Source: Austropuccinia psidii (Eukaryota > Basidiomycota > Pucciniomycetes > Pucciniales > Sphaerophragmiaceae). Taken from it: a stretch of DNA of 64,000 nt. The notes below the pieces were generated by a model, which was given only the letters and a program-made list of their open reading frames with translations, was not told the DNA's origin and did no database searches. The translations under genes and the position numbers were made by a program. Positions 12,104-22,995 of the stretch are shown here, in pieces. Location: NCBI GenBank assembly GCA_023105745.1, contig JALGQZ010000018.1, positions 19,674,132 through 19,738,131 of the forward strand, in the 5' to 3' direction. The first letter of the stretch is position 1. Every line of letters starts with the position of its first letter.

Positions 12104-13541
12104 TGTCAGGCTGAGTCTATGTTGAAGCAGTAATTAGGCTATTTACAACTAGAACTTTTACTGTGACACATAAAAAATTATTTAAGATAATAGTATTTTG
12201 AGTCAAACAAAAATTTAGAATGTAATTTAAAGGGTTCTACTATTAAAGAATAGTGATGGTGAGCGCTATTGAGAACCCTGGGTGCGGTCCTACAAGTTAG
12301 ATTACTATAATAAGAAATACAATAATTAAAATTATAATTATACCTGATTATTACCCAAGAGTAAAACTTTTTTGGACAGTTTACTATGTAGGGTATTCAA
12401 GAGAAGGATGAGGAAACAATTCTGGCTATGAAAAGCCTCCTTTTTATCCTGAAGTTGGGTGGAAAGGGTGCTAGACCTCTACATGTAGAGGAAGTGAAGA
12501 TTTTTCACTCTCTTGGACAGGCTTGTTGTTTTCAAAGACCTTTATGAACCTGTATTGGGCTCAGATATGGCTTTGAAACCACATCTGGGAAGTTTTCACC
12601 AATACAGGGTGAAAACTTTAATCTGGGGACCCCACAGCCTGATTCTGACGTGTATGACGCGTAGAATGTTGTACAGAAACTGTATGGGACCCCAGTATTG
12701 ACTTACATATGAGGTATTGAAGTAAAAATAAGCTCCTTTGTCTTTTTGACACCTCATATTCATGATTATGGGATATTATCCCATAGCAAGGCTGTGTATG
12801 ACACCAGGTGGGAATCTGACCTTAAAACAGACATACCTTTGTCAATTCTTGAAATATCAACCTCAAAATTGTTTCAGTGTGTAGCCCTGTAAGTTCTCTA
12901 CACAATGGTACCTCATTTGATATGGGTATCATTGAATATTGCAAAGGTATCCCATGTACAAGAGTTTTGTACATTTGTGTGGTATAGGCAAAAAGCTGTA
13001 TTGAGCTTATTTGCCCCATACCTTTTGTTCTAGTTGAGGTATGGGGAAATGGATGACACCATCAGATAGCCCTGATTAAGATCTTTCCAAAAAGACCCCA
13101 CTTTAGGTATCTCACGCTAAAACTGCAAAATTTAGATGAGAGGTGAATGTTTTGTTCACCCTTATTTGGCCTGAATTTGGCCATAACTCAAGTAAGACTG
13201 GTGCTAGCTCAGTTTGGCTAGTACCATTGGATACTCCTGGCTTAGAGATTCATTCTGAATACCCATTTGATGGGGTTAAGCCTCTCCTTCTGGATTTTAG
13301 ATGAGAGGTGAAAATTAAGGTTGATGCTCGGCAATAACTTTGATCAGGAATAACTTTATTGTTCTTTGTCCTATGGTTATGGGACTTATAATTTCAGAAA
13401 GGGGTGAGTTTCCTCTTTCCGTTGATACCTTTTGAGCTGATTTGGCTCAGCTCCATGTTTTGGAGGTATCTTGGCTATACCATTGGTTTATGGTATTCTG
13501 GCTGTCATGCTTGTGCTCTGGTTTTGAGTCACAGGCTGACA
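12104..13541 (-). repeat. 5' LTR of retroelement 1 (1,438 bp)
   Basis: Same ends as the partner LTR at 3,908-5,293. It carries an extra AT-rich stretch near 12,183-12,217 and has several changes along its length. The duplicated TGAGC follows at 13,542-13,546. Confidence 0.92.
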
Positions 13542-13739
13542 TGAGCCATTTCACCCCTTTTTCATGTGAGCCATCATATAACCCAAATTCCAACCCATCA
13601 AAACCACGTGTATACTTTCCTGCGCATTATCACACCCTTATTCTCCAATCACCCTCTAACTCCCAGATGCATACAGATTCCCTCATTCTTCTAATTGAGA
13701 TGAAATTGTATTACCATCCCTGATGCAATATTCAGCTCC

Positions 13740-14430
13740 CTTGCCAATCTCAGCTTCTTGGCCACATTGTTTTTGCTAACCTCCTTGAGCATTGTGCAGA
13801 CATACCCACTAGTTTTGTGTTTTTGTTGTCCTGTGCTGGATCAGCATAATGAGCAGATGTACTATTGGCCCACACTACCTGAATGAGCCCATGACATTTG
13901 GATAGATCAATCCAGAAATTCTAATGTGGGAAAATCAATTGTTCCCCTGTACACTGTTTTGATGCATCGCTTTGGATTTTGCCTGTTTGCTTATCAGCTT
14001 GAAACCATCATCCCAAAGCATAAAACAATGCATTGTTATCAACATGAGGAAAGCTTTTGAATCTGTTCATGGTGAAAGTGAGTTTGGAAGAAAACTCAAA
14101 TGCCCCCTGATTTGTGCAAATATTGGCTTCATAGTTGAGTTGATCAAAGGACAGAACCCCCAATGACTTGTAGCAATTTTGAGTCTTTTGAAGTAATTTA
14201 TCCCTAACATATGTTAAGGATTGACGCAGAATGCAACCCACTGAGCTAAGATTTGTGCCTTGGGTCCAGCATTCTTCTTTTGCATATTCAATTCTCCCAA
14301 GGCTTCCATGAACCCCCAATTGTTTGTTCTTTGTGCTGCATTTGCGCCACCCAATCAGAAACATGGATCCCTCCAGTGATGCCCCATTTGTTGCAATCAG
14401 GTGAGTGAATTTTCTTTTGCAAAATAACAA
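13740..14430 (-). pseudogene. Remnant of a TET/JBP-like dioxygenase gene
   Basis: 140 codons are open from 14,430 and further homologous sequence continues in the same direction to about 13,740 through stops. Recognisable parts, in order, are EGSMFLIGWRKCSTKNKQLG, a helical region, and LTFTMNRFKSFPHVDNNALF, in which HVD corresponds to the HxD iron-binding motif. After a stop comes QVVWANSTSAHY, where the distal histidine is expected. This is the same fold and order as the gene at 49,987-51,195. It is plainly dead: in-frame stops occur shortly after the HxD motif. Confidence 0.7.
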
Positions 14431-14605
14431 TTTTCATAATTCATCCCATTGATTGACCTTGACTTCACTCATTGTTGTGAATGGTCTGAATTGGACAAGG
14501 GCAATGAGCAATCCGGTTGAAGGGAAAATTGCCATTCAGCCAAATTGAATGCATTTGATCTGATTGACATCCAAAACCCTCCAAATTTCACTTGTGGGCA
14601 TCTTT

Positions 14606-17600
14606 GCTGATACTGGCATTGATATTTGTGCTGTTGGTCAAGTGGAGGGAAAAAACCTATTATTTTAGGTGATTTTGGCCTCATTTGTCTTTTGGGATGT
14701 CCCACTATTCCCAAATGGTTGAGGGAACACTTTGCGTTGAAGAAGACAAGATATCAGATACTGATTCCTCCCATTTGAAGCTAAGGCCTTTTGGTTCCAG
14801 AATGGTGCCCAATGCCCAATGAGCTTTATTTGGCAGGCATCTTTCACTTCCCTGTTGGAGCCCACATGGCATTGGCTTGATCTAAAATGACTAAAGCCAA
14901 TGTTCTTCCATGGCGCCCAATGAGGGTGCCACATAAATGACAAAGCATATATATATATCTATATATATGGTGAGAATAAGTGAGACACTCACAATTTCCT
15001 TCCTCACACCAATGCTTTGCTGCAAGTTCCCTTTTACGCCCCTTTGCTTTTTTTGTGAATGGAATGCTTGCACAGGAAAATGAAATGAAACCAAAGGATT
15101 AATGACTGTTAAGTGAATTATTACTTTAGCCTAAATCTGATTTTGGTTGATGAATTTTTTTTATTTTCCAATAAAAAAGAAAGATTTCCTCCAAATTTTT
15201 CAAATTGCTGATCTCAAGTACCTGAGCCTAAAATAATGCAGAAGTTACTGTATTATTCAGTTTGATAGATTGATGTTCCAATTCAAGGAGTTTCCAACCA
15301 TGTGGAATATTGCAAGCAGACGCAAATGCAATAAGCACTCCACTGCTTATCTCTCATCATCCTAGTGCTCTTGAAAGAACCAGTGCCATTTTGCCTATTA
15401 TGAGCTGGGTGAAATGATAAAACCCACTTCCTGCAATTCCCCGGCGTGTTATAATTGCTGGCACAACTGCCTGACTCAGTTTGCATCATGGCAGAGTATT
15501 TTCAATGGTATACAGAGGCATGCCTCCATACAAAGGTAGTTTTTTTTAATTCTTACTGAGGCATCCGGGAAGTAGTAGGAGAGGTAGTCACAATTATTAA
15601 ATTCATAACTCACTTTCTAAAATAAAATTACAATATATCTGATACAAAGCTAATCTAAATTGGGTCAATCCTGGTTGTAAGCTTAGCTGACCTGGGTAGA
15701 GTTAATGTGACCCCATCACTTGAACCAAGAACACACTTAGCCACCTGGGAATCCCCAAAGTCTAATATCAAGCATCTTGAAAATTCAAATCTAAGAGGTA
15801 CAGCTGGGCTAAAAGACTCTGATGAGAAGAAACTTCTATTCAGTAAATTACATATATACTTATTAGTACAAACCACATGGGCTCCACTAGAATTTTACCC
15901 TCTGAAACCTTTTTGGGAATGTCAATGAGTGATAAAGTCCCTTTCACTGAGCTTTTTCTCCAGTCATCTGAGCATACCATCAAACCACAAATGCCTTCCG
16001 CACAGAATGCCCCTAATATACCATAGCAAATTCAATTTATTCTGAGATTCTTGTGACACGCCAAAATGTCTTTGATGGCCACATTTTGTTTTGAGCTTGT
16101 GAGTTTGTCTTTCATTCCATGGACTTTAACCTATGTATGTGCACCTACCATGTTGTATGCAATCATCAAGTGGATAACTGTATCCATTGGATCTTCCAGT
16201 TCCTTGTGCAGCTTTTTCAATATCTCACTGTCAGCCCTGCCACCTTCAATGCTAATTGTGCTGCACATTGCTTCAATTTACTCAAGCAGGAGGCAAGGTA
16301 TTCAACTGCTCCCCTTTTGAGTCCAAGGGAATTGGTGGCATTTGTTGTTGGTGCAACATATGGTTTGGTTGCAATCACAGTGTATGAGACTAAAGTGATG
16401 TATTCAAACATAACATTCCTGAAAATTTTTTTTGATTGGATTGGAGCGGTCAAGAAGGCTCTGAACCATTTTGAAGAAGGAGTGTTCAGATTTTGGGATA
16501 TTATCTGGAGTTTCTGCTTATTCCTTCATCAATTTGAGATTCCAAATGTTATTATCAAAAAAGCCTCCTGTTTATGTTGCCTTAAAAAAGCTAACCCTAT
16601 ACATATTGCAATTTTTCTTGTGTGGTTCATCAGCCAAATAATAATGTATCATTCAAAAAGATAACAATCACCTGCAATATTGAGCTCCTCAAAGCACACT
16701 GAAATTTTAAGCTCTTGGTTACTGTTAACATTAATAACAATGGGAAGGAATGTAACAGCATCATTTGTTGGTAAATTTTCCCATCAATATTTGTAAATAC
16801 TTTTGATATCATCAAGCCCCCTTGTAAATTATTCTTCAGTAATATTGGACTGATATTTCAAAATGTCTCCAAACTCTTCAATGAAGGATAAAAATATTCC
16901 TTGAGAATTAGAGGAGGATGACACTTTGTTCTCAGGGTCAGGAACTATATCAGTCATATCTTGACCCATTTTATCATGTTTAATTATCTCCCATTCTTGA
17001 AAGGCTTGAATATTTTGAGGAGAGGCAGTAGGAGTTTCATCATGGATTGTTTCATTTAGTATGGGGGGCTTTCAGTATGCTGAGGTTCATTATCAATATG
17101 GTCTACTTGAACATTGATGATGTAATCACCTTGATCTGCAGAATCTTTTGCGGCTTCAAAGGTACAACATTTTTTGTTGGTTTTTTTGGTGGAATTCATA
17201 TTTTGTCTTTTTCCTAAACCTTTTCCTGGAGCTCCAATTACCACTTGAGATCCTTCAGTTAGAGATTCTCCCACCTCCACACCTTCCCATATATTGTAGG
17301 CAGTCATTTTTAACGTTTTTGTATTGAATTAGTAATGGACTTACAGTTCAAATCCATCTTGAAGAGGCTCATTGCTTCAGAAATCTTTTGATTTACATAA
17401 TCAGGAATTTTACTATCATTTTGAATTTTTTCCAGCCTTGGGATTGTTTGAGAAATGCTTGAGACAAATCGTTCCTTGGGTATAATTTCAACCTCCCCAC
17501 TGAAAATGACATCATCTTGCCCAGCATCTTCTGTTGGTGCACAAGATTCAACAGTCTTTTCCTTCTCATAGCTTTTAAAATTTTCTTTCTGAGAGGTTGG

Positions 17601-18348
17601 AGGCTGAGCTGAAAGAAAGGCTATGACAAAACTATCAGGTTTGGAGAGATTACCAATATTCAAGATAAATCTATGTTCACATTCTGGAAGAACTGGTGGA
17701 TCTGGATTACTTTCATGTGCCAGGCTCTCTACTTCAATGCCTAATTCACGACTCCTGACCATATCAGAGATTTCAATGCCACTCTCTGGGGCTGACGCTC
17801 CTAGTTCATTGAATTTGGTTGAATTTCCCGGGTTTTGGGGAATAGTGGAGGTAGTTTATTGAGTAAAGAGATGGTGATGGGTTGAGGGATAACTTGATTG
17901 AAATTATTTGAATAAAAAGATTAAAATGGACAAAAAACGCGGGAGTACTGAGAGTGGTGGAAATAAGATAAGTTTATAATAATTGATTCTTTTTTAGGTA
18001 ATATCAATATTGGAGAATTTTGGAAAGTTTGAAAGAAGTTAAATATTGATTTAAATCAGTTCAATAGTTAGTCAATCTTCTAGAAAAAAGACATTTTATA
18101 ACCACAAGCTGACCAAACAAAACCCACCCATAAACAGCCTTGGAACCTTCCATCAATGTCTATTGAACTTGCAATGGATTTGCAAAATATGATTTGTTAA
18201 GAAATTCAAGGAGGTGATGTGTTGCAAATTATTTCATATAATTAAAATGAAATCACTTCCTTGTGAGAAATTGAATGAAGTTGACTAGTGAGAAACCTAC
18301 TAAAATAAACTTTCTGAACTATTCAGCGCTCATGAGGTAAGGACTAAG
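14606..18348. repeat. Left arm of a 3.7-kb inverted repeat
   Basis: The reverse complement of this stretch matches 19,363-20,183 followed by 60,184-63,082. The outer end shares GCCAGTATCAGC and the inner end shares CTTAGTCC. Landmarks through the arm match in order, including coding pieces, introns and untranslated parts. Arm lengths are 3,743 and 3,715 bp once the GAAGA duplication is counted once. The arms are clearly diverged, with different stops and indels, so the duplication is old. Confidence 0.85.
15655..17862 (-). pseudogene. Transposon accessory family A, decayed copy 1 (left arm)
   Basis: Reading leftwards: open parts at 17,762-17,310 (150 codons), 17,307-17,056 (83 codons), about 16,453-16,217 and 15,876-15,655. 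The central part holds YVAPTTNATNSLGLKRGAVE and ends like the family's conserved C-terminal block. The same protein is encoded, also broken, on the other inverted-repeat arm and in better condition at 36,068-38,147. Family motifs are FW-N-I-ESIS, YLASCLS, and later G-RGL-V-DW. No known enzyme domain is visible; the family appears to be specific to these transposons. Confidence 0.6.
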
Positions 18349-19362
18349 GAAACATCAGGGCAAATTTTGCATCAATCACTGGCAATTGACTTCATGTCCC
18401 CCCACTTTCAGTATAAAATCTTGCTTTGGTCACATTAATGTCACATTATAGTCACTGGATTTAATGGGTCACATCACATCAGCATAAAGACAATGTCAAT
18501 TGTCACATGTGTCACATGAGTATGTCACTCAAAGCCCAAACCCATATCAACACAATTCGCAAGGTTTGGGTAATTAAGCCTCATGGTGCAAGCCAGCAGT
18601 TTGGCATGCTCATATTTGTGCATGAGATGACTTCCACCCCGCCACCTGATCATCTCACCCCTTTACCATGCCTACTCTCATGCATGAATTGGCTTCCACA
18701 TCCCCGCCTAATCCTCTCCAACCCTTAACATGCTTACACTCCCGCACTGCCCTCAAGATGTGCCTCTGCGGCAGCGCCCCCATATCTTCCTTCACCCACC
18801 CTCACGCTTCCGCACCTGTGCCGCTTAACATGCTCACACTCCTGCTGTGCCCTCAAGATATCCTTCCAACGCCACCACCTCATCTCTGCGCCCCCCACCT
18901 TGTCTTCTCCACCGCTTACAATCCTTATGCTCATATAGTGCGCCCCCGACATGCCTATGATGCTGCCCTCATACCTCCTTACGCTTTTGCACCCCCGCCC
19001 CTTACAATCCTTATTCTCCCGCAGTGCCTCAAGATATCCTTCCAATGCCTGCACCTCATCTATGCGCCCCCGCCTTGCCTTCTCCACTGCTTACCATCTG
19101 CACACTTCCATATTAGATCCATAGGGTACGGTGGGTTGTTGGTGTACACAATAAACCCAATCACAGAAATATGCTGAGTGGCCTTCTCCACCAGCATTGT
19201 CTCACGGAAAATTTGTGGGGGTATTCACAATTTTGTGGTTAGGGTTTAAATCATGAGAATCACAAACTAAAGCCTAATAAGTGGAATATTTAAGAGGAGA
19301 ATTGTGTCTCCTGTTTCCCCAACAAAACCATTTTTTTCATATCATCCAGATGGAAAACTTTG
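18349..19362. other. Spacer between the inverted-repeat arms
   Basis: About 1 kb, with a richer-GC core of cytosine-rich plus strand. No gene is supported; the open frames at 18,507-19,177 come from the tandem repeat listed separately. Confidence 0.6.
18620..19110. repeat. GC-rich degenerate tandem repeat, about 100-176 bp period
   Basis: CCTCAAGATATCCTTCCAA occurs at about 18,850 and again at about 19,026, with the following CACCTCATCTCTGCGCCCCC-type block also repeated. A shorter, older unit starts near 18,747. The block stands out from the AT-rich surroundings and sits at the centre of the inverted repeat. Confidence 0.65.
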
Positions 19363-20183
19363 CTTAGTCCTTACCTCATGAGCCTTGAATAGTTCAAAAG
19401 GTGACTTTAGTAGGTTTCTCACTAGTGAGCTCTATTCAATTTCTCACAAGGAAGTGATTTTATTTTGATGACATGAAATAACTTGCAACACATTTCCTCC
19501 TTGAATTTCCCGACAAATTATATTTTGCAAATTCAATACAATTTCAATAGATATTGATGGAAGGTTCCAAGGACTTTGATGTGCAGGTTTCTTTTGCTCA
19601 GCTTGTGGTTCTAAAATGTCTTTTTTCTGGAATATTCACTAACCATTGAACTGATTTAAATTGATACTTAACTTCTTTCAAACTTTCTAAAATTCTCCAA
19701 TAGTGATATTACCTAAGAAGAATCAATTATCTCAAACTTATTTTACTTCCACCACTTTCAAAACTGCAACCTTTTTTCTTCAATTTTGATCTTTGTATTC
19801 AAAAAATTTCAAACAAGTTATCAATCAACTTGTCACCATCTATTTACTTAATAACCTTCCTCTGCTTTGGCCCTAACCCCAGAAAATTTAACTGAATTAA
19901 ATGAACTACAAACCTTAGCCCCAGAGAGCGGAAGTAAAATCCCTGATATCGTCAGTAGTCATGATTTAGGCATCGAAGTAGAGAGCCTGGCACATTAAAG
20001 TAAGGCAGATCCACCAGTCCTGCCCAAATGTGAGCATAGATTCATCTTGAATATTTGTAGTCTCTCCAAACCTGATACTTTTGTGATAGCCTTTCTTTCA
20101 GCTCAGCCTCCAAGCTCTGAGAAAATGAATTTTAGAAGCTATGAGAAGGAAAACACTGTTGAACCTTGTTCACTAACAGAAGA
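19363..20183. repeat. Right inverted-repeat arm, inner part
   Basis: Reverse-complement match of 17,530-18,348. It stops exactly at the left end of retroelement 2 and resumes at 60,184. The GAAGA at its end (20,179-20,183) is the target duplication. Confidence 0.85.
20179..20183. repeat. Target-site duplication GAAGA, left copy of retroelement 2
   Basis: GAAGA directly precedes the LTR start TGTAAGG at 20,184 and recurs directly after the LTR end at 60,184-60,188. Confidence 0.85.
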
Positions 20184-22371
20184 TGTAAGGTTTGTCTATG
20201 AAACTGCTGATAATAGTAGCAAAATCAAGAGTACTATGACTTTCCTCAATAGAAATATATAATATAATAAAATATTATAACCACAAATTTAAATATAATT
20301 ATTAAAAATAATTATATATAAAAAAAATAAATTTAATTATTATTATGAAAATATAATAATAAAAAAAAATTATTATAATAAATTATAATCATTCTATTAT
20401 TGTTATAGTCACTGACAGTTATAACAATAAGAATTGTAAAGCTCTTAATGAGACAATTAAACGTCCAAATATAAATATTAACCCCTTATAAATAATATAA
20501 ATATTATTTATAAAAGAATTATAACACACACTGTGCAGAAATAATTCTTATAGAATGAAATTCTATATAAAAAAACTAATACTAGATAAAAAAAATATTG
20601 AATTTTTAGAGAAAACTTACTTATAATATTTATTTAATACAAGAAGTTAAACAACAACAGTTATTATATTAAATAATGATTATAAGTTAAACACACGCCT
20701 AAAATCAATAATTTTAAGGATAAAACAACTTTTTATGATAAAATTTAAGAGTAAAGAGTTTTGAAGAGGAATTTGTGGATTTTAAAAGATATTTAAGATG
20801 AAAATTTTATAATATAAAATATATTATTGATCATTACAACAATAATCTGAATTCTATGACTTCAATTCTTGAATTTACAATTAATAAAGAATAAAATAAC
20901 TTAAGAATTACTTTAATAATAAGGTTTTATAAATAATAAAACTTTACCTGTTTAAATTTCTAATATGATTGGATTGATGATGAATGATGGACAAAATCAG
21001 TGATGAAAAGACTCTTTTGATGTCTTCAGAGCAGCTCTCATGATTCATAATGAATATAGAGGGCGTGCTCAGGTCAAAACTGAAAAACCATACTTAAAAA
21101 CAAAGTTCTTAACTTAAGGCAACTTGTTTTTAACTCCAATTTAAAGTTACCAGTGTTATTCTTAACTCCATGTAACTTTAATCCTCATTTAAACTAATTC
21201 TTTTAAGTTTTTAATATAAATAAACTTATTTATATTAAAGTTCATCACATGAAAAACTTAAAAATAGAGTTTCAAGCAGAAATCTCTTAAACTCAATTTT
21301 GAATTAATTTTTAAAGAAATCATAATTTTCTTGAAGCTTAATTAAAAGAGTAAATTTCCAGGCTAATTACCCAGGAAATTTATTTGTAAAAGATACTTCA
21401 AATTTGATTTATATATAGTTAATATTAAATTCTAAGCTGTGTGAAATTTTCAAGCAAATCCATTAAGATTTGGATTTGTAATGAATTTTTGAAGTTATTG
21501 CTATTTTTCCACGTAAAATAGCAATACACACCAAACCTTAGCTTTTGATAAGGTTTTGATGCTTTTAACTTTGAAGTTTTAAGCTTATTCAAGGTTTTTA
21601 AGCTTTGTTAAGCTTTGACAGTTCTTAAAACCTTGCTTTCATGCCTGCATATTGGGATTTACCCTTTGGAAGCTTGAAATTTCTGTCCAAATTGGGATAA
21701 AACCAGTTTAAACCTTGAGGTTGGATCAAAGTCTAATCTTAAAGTTTAAATAAGGTTGAAAATCCTCCAATACAGGTGGTCAACCTTAATTGAATCATTG
21801 CAGATCCAAAAAGTTGGGTACCCCAGCTCTATTTGGTCTTTTTCCTTTGTCCCACCTTTTTGCGTGGATTTTTCCCTTTTATTGATTTAAAGACATACCA
21901 TGGCTTTAAACCCTTTTAAATTGAGCTCACGCAGGATTTACATTCTGTATGGCAGATCCTTAGCCAATTCAGTAAATATACACCACACCTCAATTTTAAC
22001 TAAAATTTTGGTAAGTTTGCATTTACCTTATGCAACTTTAAATTTGAGCTTATTTAAGCTTAAATTTAACAATTTTAAAAAAATGTTAAAAAAGTTACAT
22101 TAGTACTGTGAGATTCTTAAATCTTCTAATAACACAAGAAATAAGTGTTTTTGGGTATAACACCGTATGGATGTACCCTAGGTTATTTTTGGTCTAGAAT
22201 TCAAAAATGACATAATATTTATAACTTTTTTTTATCCAAAATAAAGTTATACTTTTTTTTTGTTATTTTTTATTTTAATTTCAACTAAAAAGTCTGTTTA
22301 AGAAAAAATTAGCTGTTTATAAAATCATTTGTGGCCTTATGGGTATGTTATACATACCTCACAGGCTCACA
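20184..22371 (-). repeat. 3' LTR of retroelement 2 (2,188 bp)
   Basis: Begins TGTAAGGTTTGTC and ends CACAGGCTCACA on the plus strand. From about 20,258 it aligns nearly base for base with 58,068-60,183, and its first 73 bases align with 30,902-30,974. Extremely AT-rich, with no gene; the small open frames inside are chance. Confidence 0.93.
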
Positions 22372-22506
22372 TTCCCTACCACCAAAAAAAATTGTACTAC
22401 AATTTTCCTTTGTAGTATACCCCCAAGTTATTTGAGGGGGGTATAATCCACTGTCCAACCTCTCTACTTATACTTTTAAGTATGTAAAGCACACAATTCA
22501 AACTTT

Positions 22507-22923
22507 TTATTGAGCAATTGGTCTTCTCTCATGTCTGAATCTTCTGAGAAACGTTTGGGAATCAGGTATTTTGCTTTCTACAATCCACTCATCTTCATGT
22601 TGTGGATTTTTATACCTGACTAAGTATTCTCTTTCATTTTTTCCCCTAAGTCTTCTTTCTTTCAAGACCTTTAGTACCTTTTTCTCCTCACTTAGATCTA
22701 GTGGGGGTACTTCTAACAGTGTTTCATTTCTTAAAGGAAATAATTCCTTGTCACTTGAAGTGTAATGCTTTACTAGACTGACAGGGAATGTTGGATGTTT
22801 ATTTTCCAGTTCTCCTGACAGTTCTACTTGTACTGCATTTGTCCCAAGAAGGTCTTTAATAATAAATGGTCCTGCAAAGTAATCTTTCAATTTCTTTGGG
22901 CCTTCAATATTATTGAAGTTCAA
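22507..22923 (-). pseudogene. Integrase C-terminal and chromodomain-like tail, retroelement 2
   Basis: 138 codons in the same frame as the large polyprotein frame upstream, separated only by a TAG at 22,996-22,998 and about 25 codons. KDYFAGPFIIKDLLGTNAVQ is the GPF/Y-type segment. The end (REYLVRYKN and DEWIVESKIP) resembles a chromodomain. It is really the C-terminus of the polyprotein, not a separate gene. Confidence 0.85.
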
Positions 22924-22995
22924 GGTTGAAACTAGTATTAAGTCCCCTACTTTGAATTCTGGGGTTTTATGACTTTTATCCCATTTCTGCTTAGC

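Larger units (their letters stand above)
3908..13541 (-). mobile_element. Ty3/gypsy chromovirus LTR retrotransposon 1, complete but inactive
   Basis: A 9,634-bp element on the minus strand: 5' LTR at 12,104-13,541, leader, gag-like frames, protease, reverse transcriptase, RNase H, integrase, chromodomain-like tail and 3' LTR at 3,908-5,293. The order PR-RT-RH-IN defines Ty3/gypsy, and the tail resembles the chromodomain of chromoviruses. A purine-rich tract (minus strand AGAGGGAGGG) lies directly before the 3' LTR, and a primer-binding-like TGGGGCCC follows the 5' LTR. Coding parts are split by frameshifts and stops, so it cannot move on its own. The LTRs differ by indels and many substitutions, so the insertion is fairly old. 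It sits in the left flank of the inverted repeat. Confidence 0.93.

Noticed and set aside
18507..19177. A proline-rich protein at the centre of the inverted repeat
   Set aside because: The frames follow a C-rich tandem repeat and change with the unit length.
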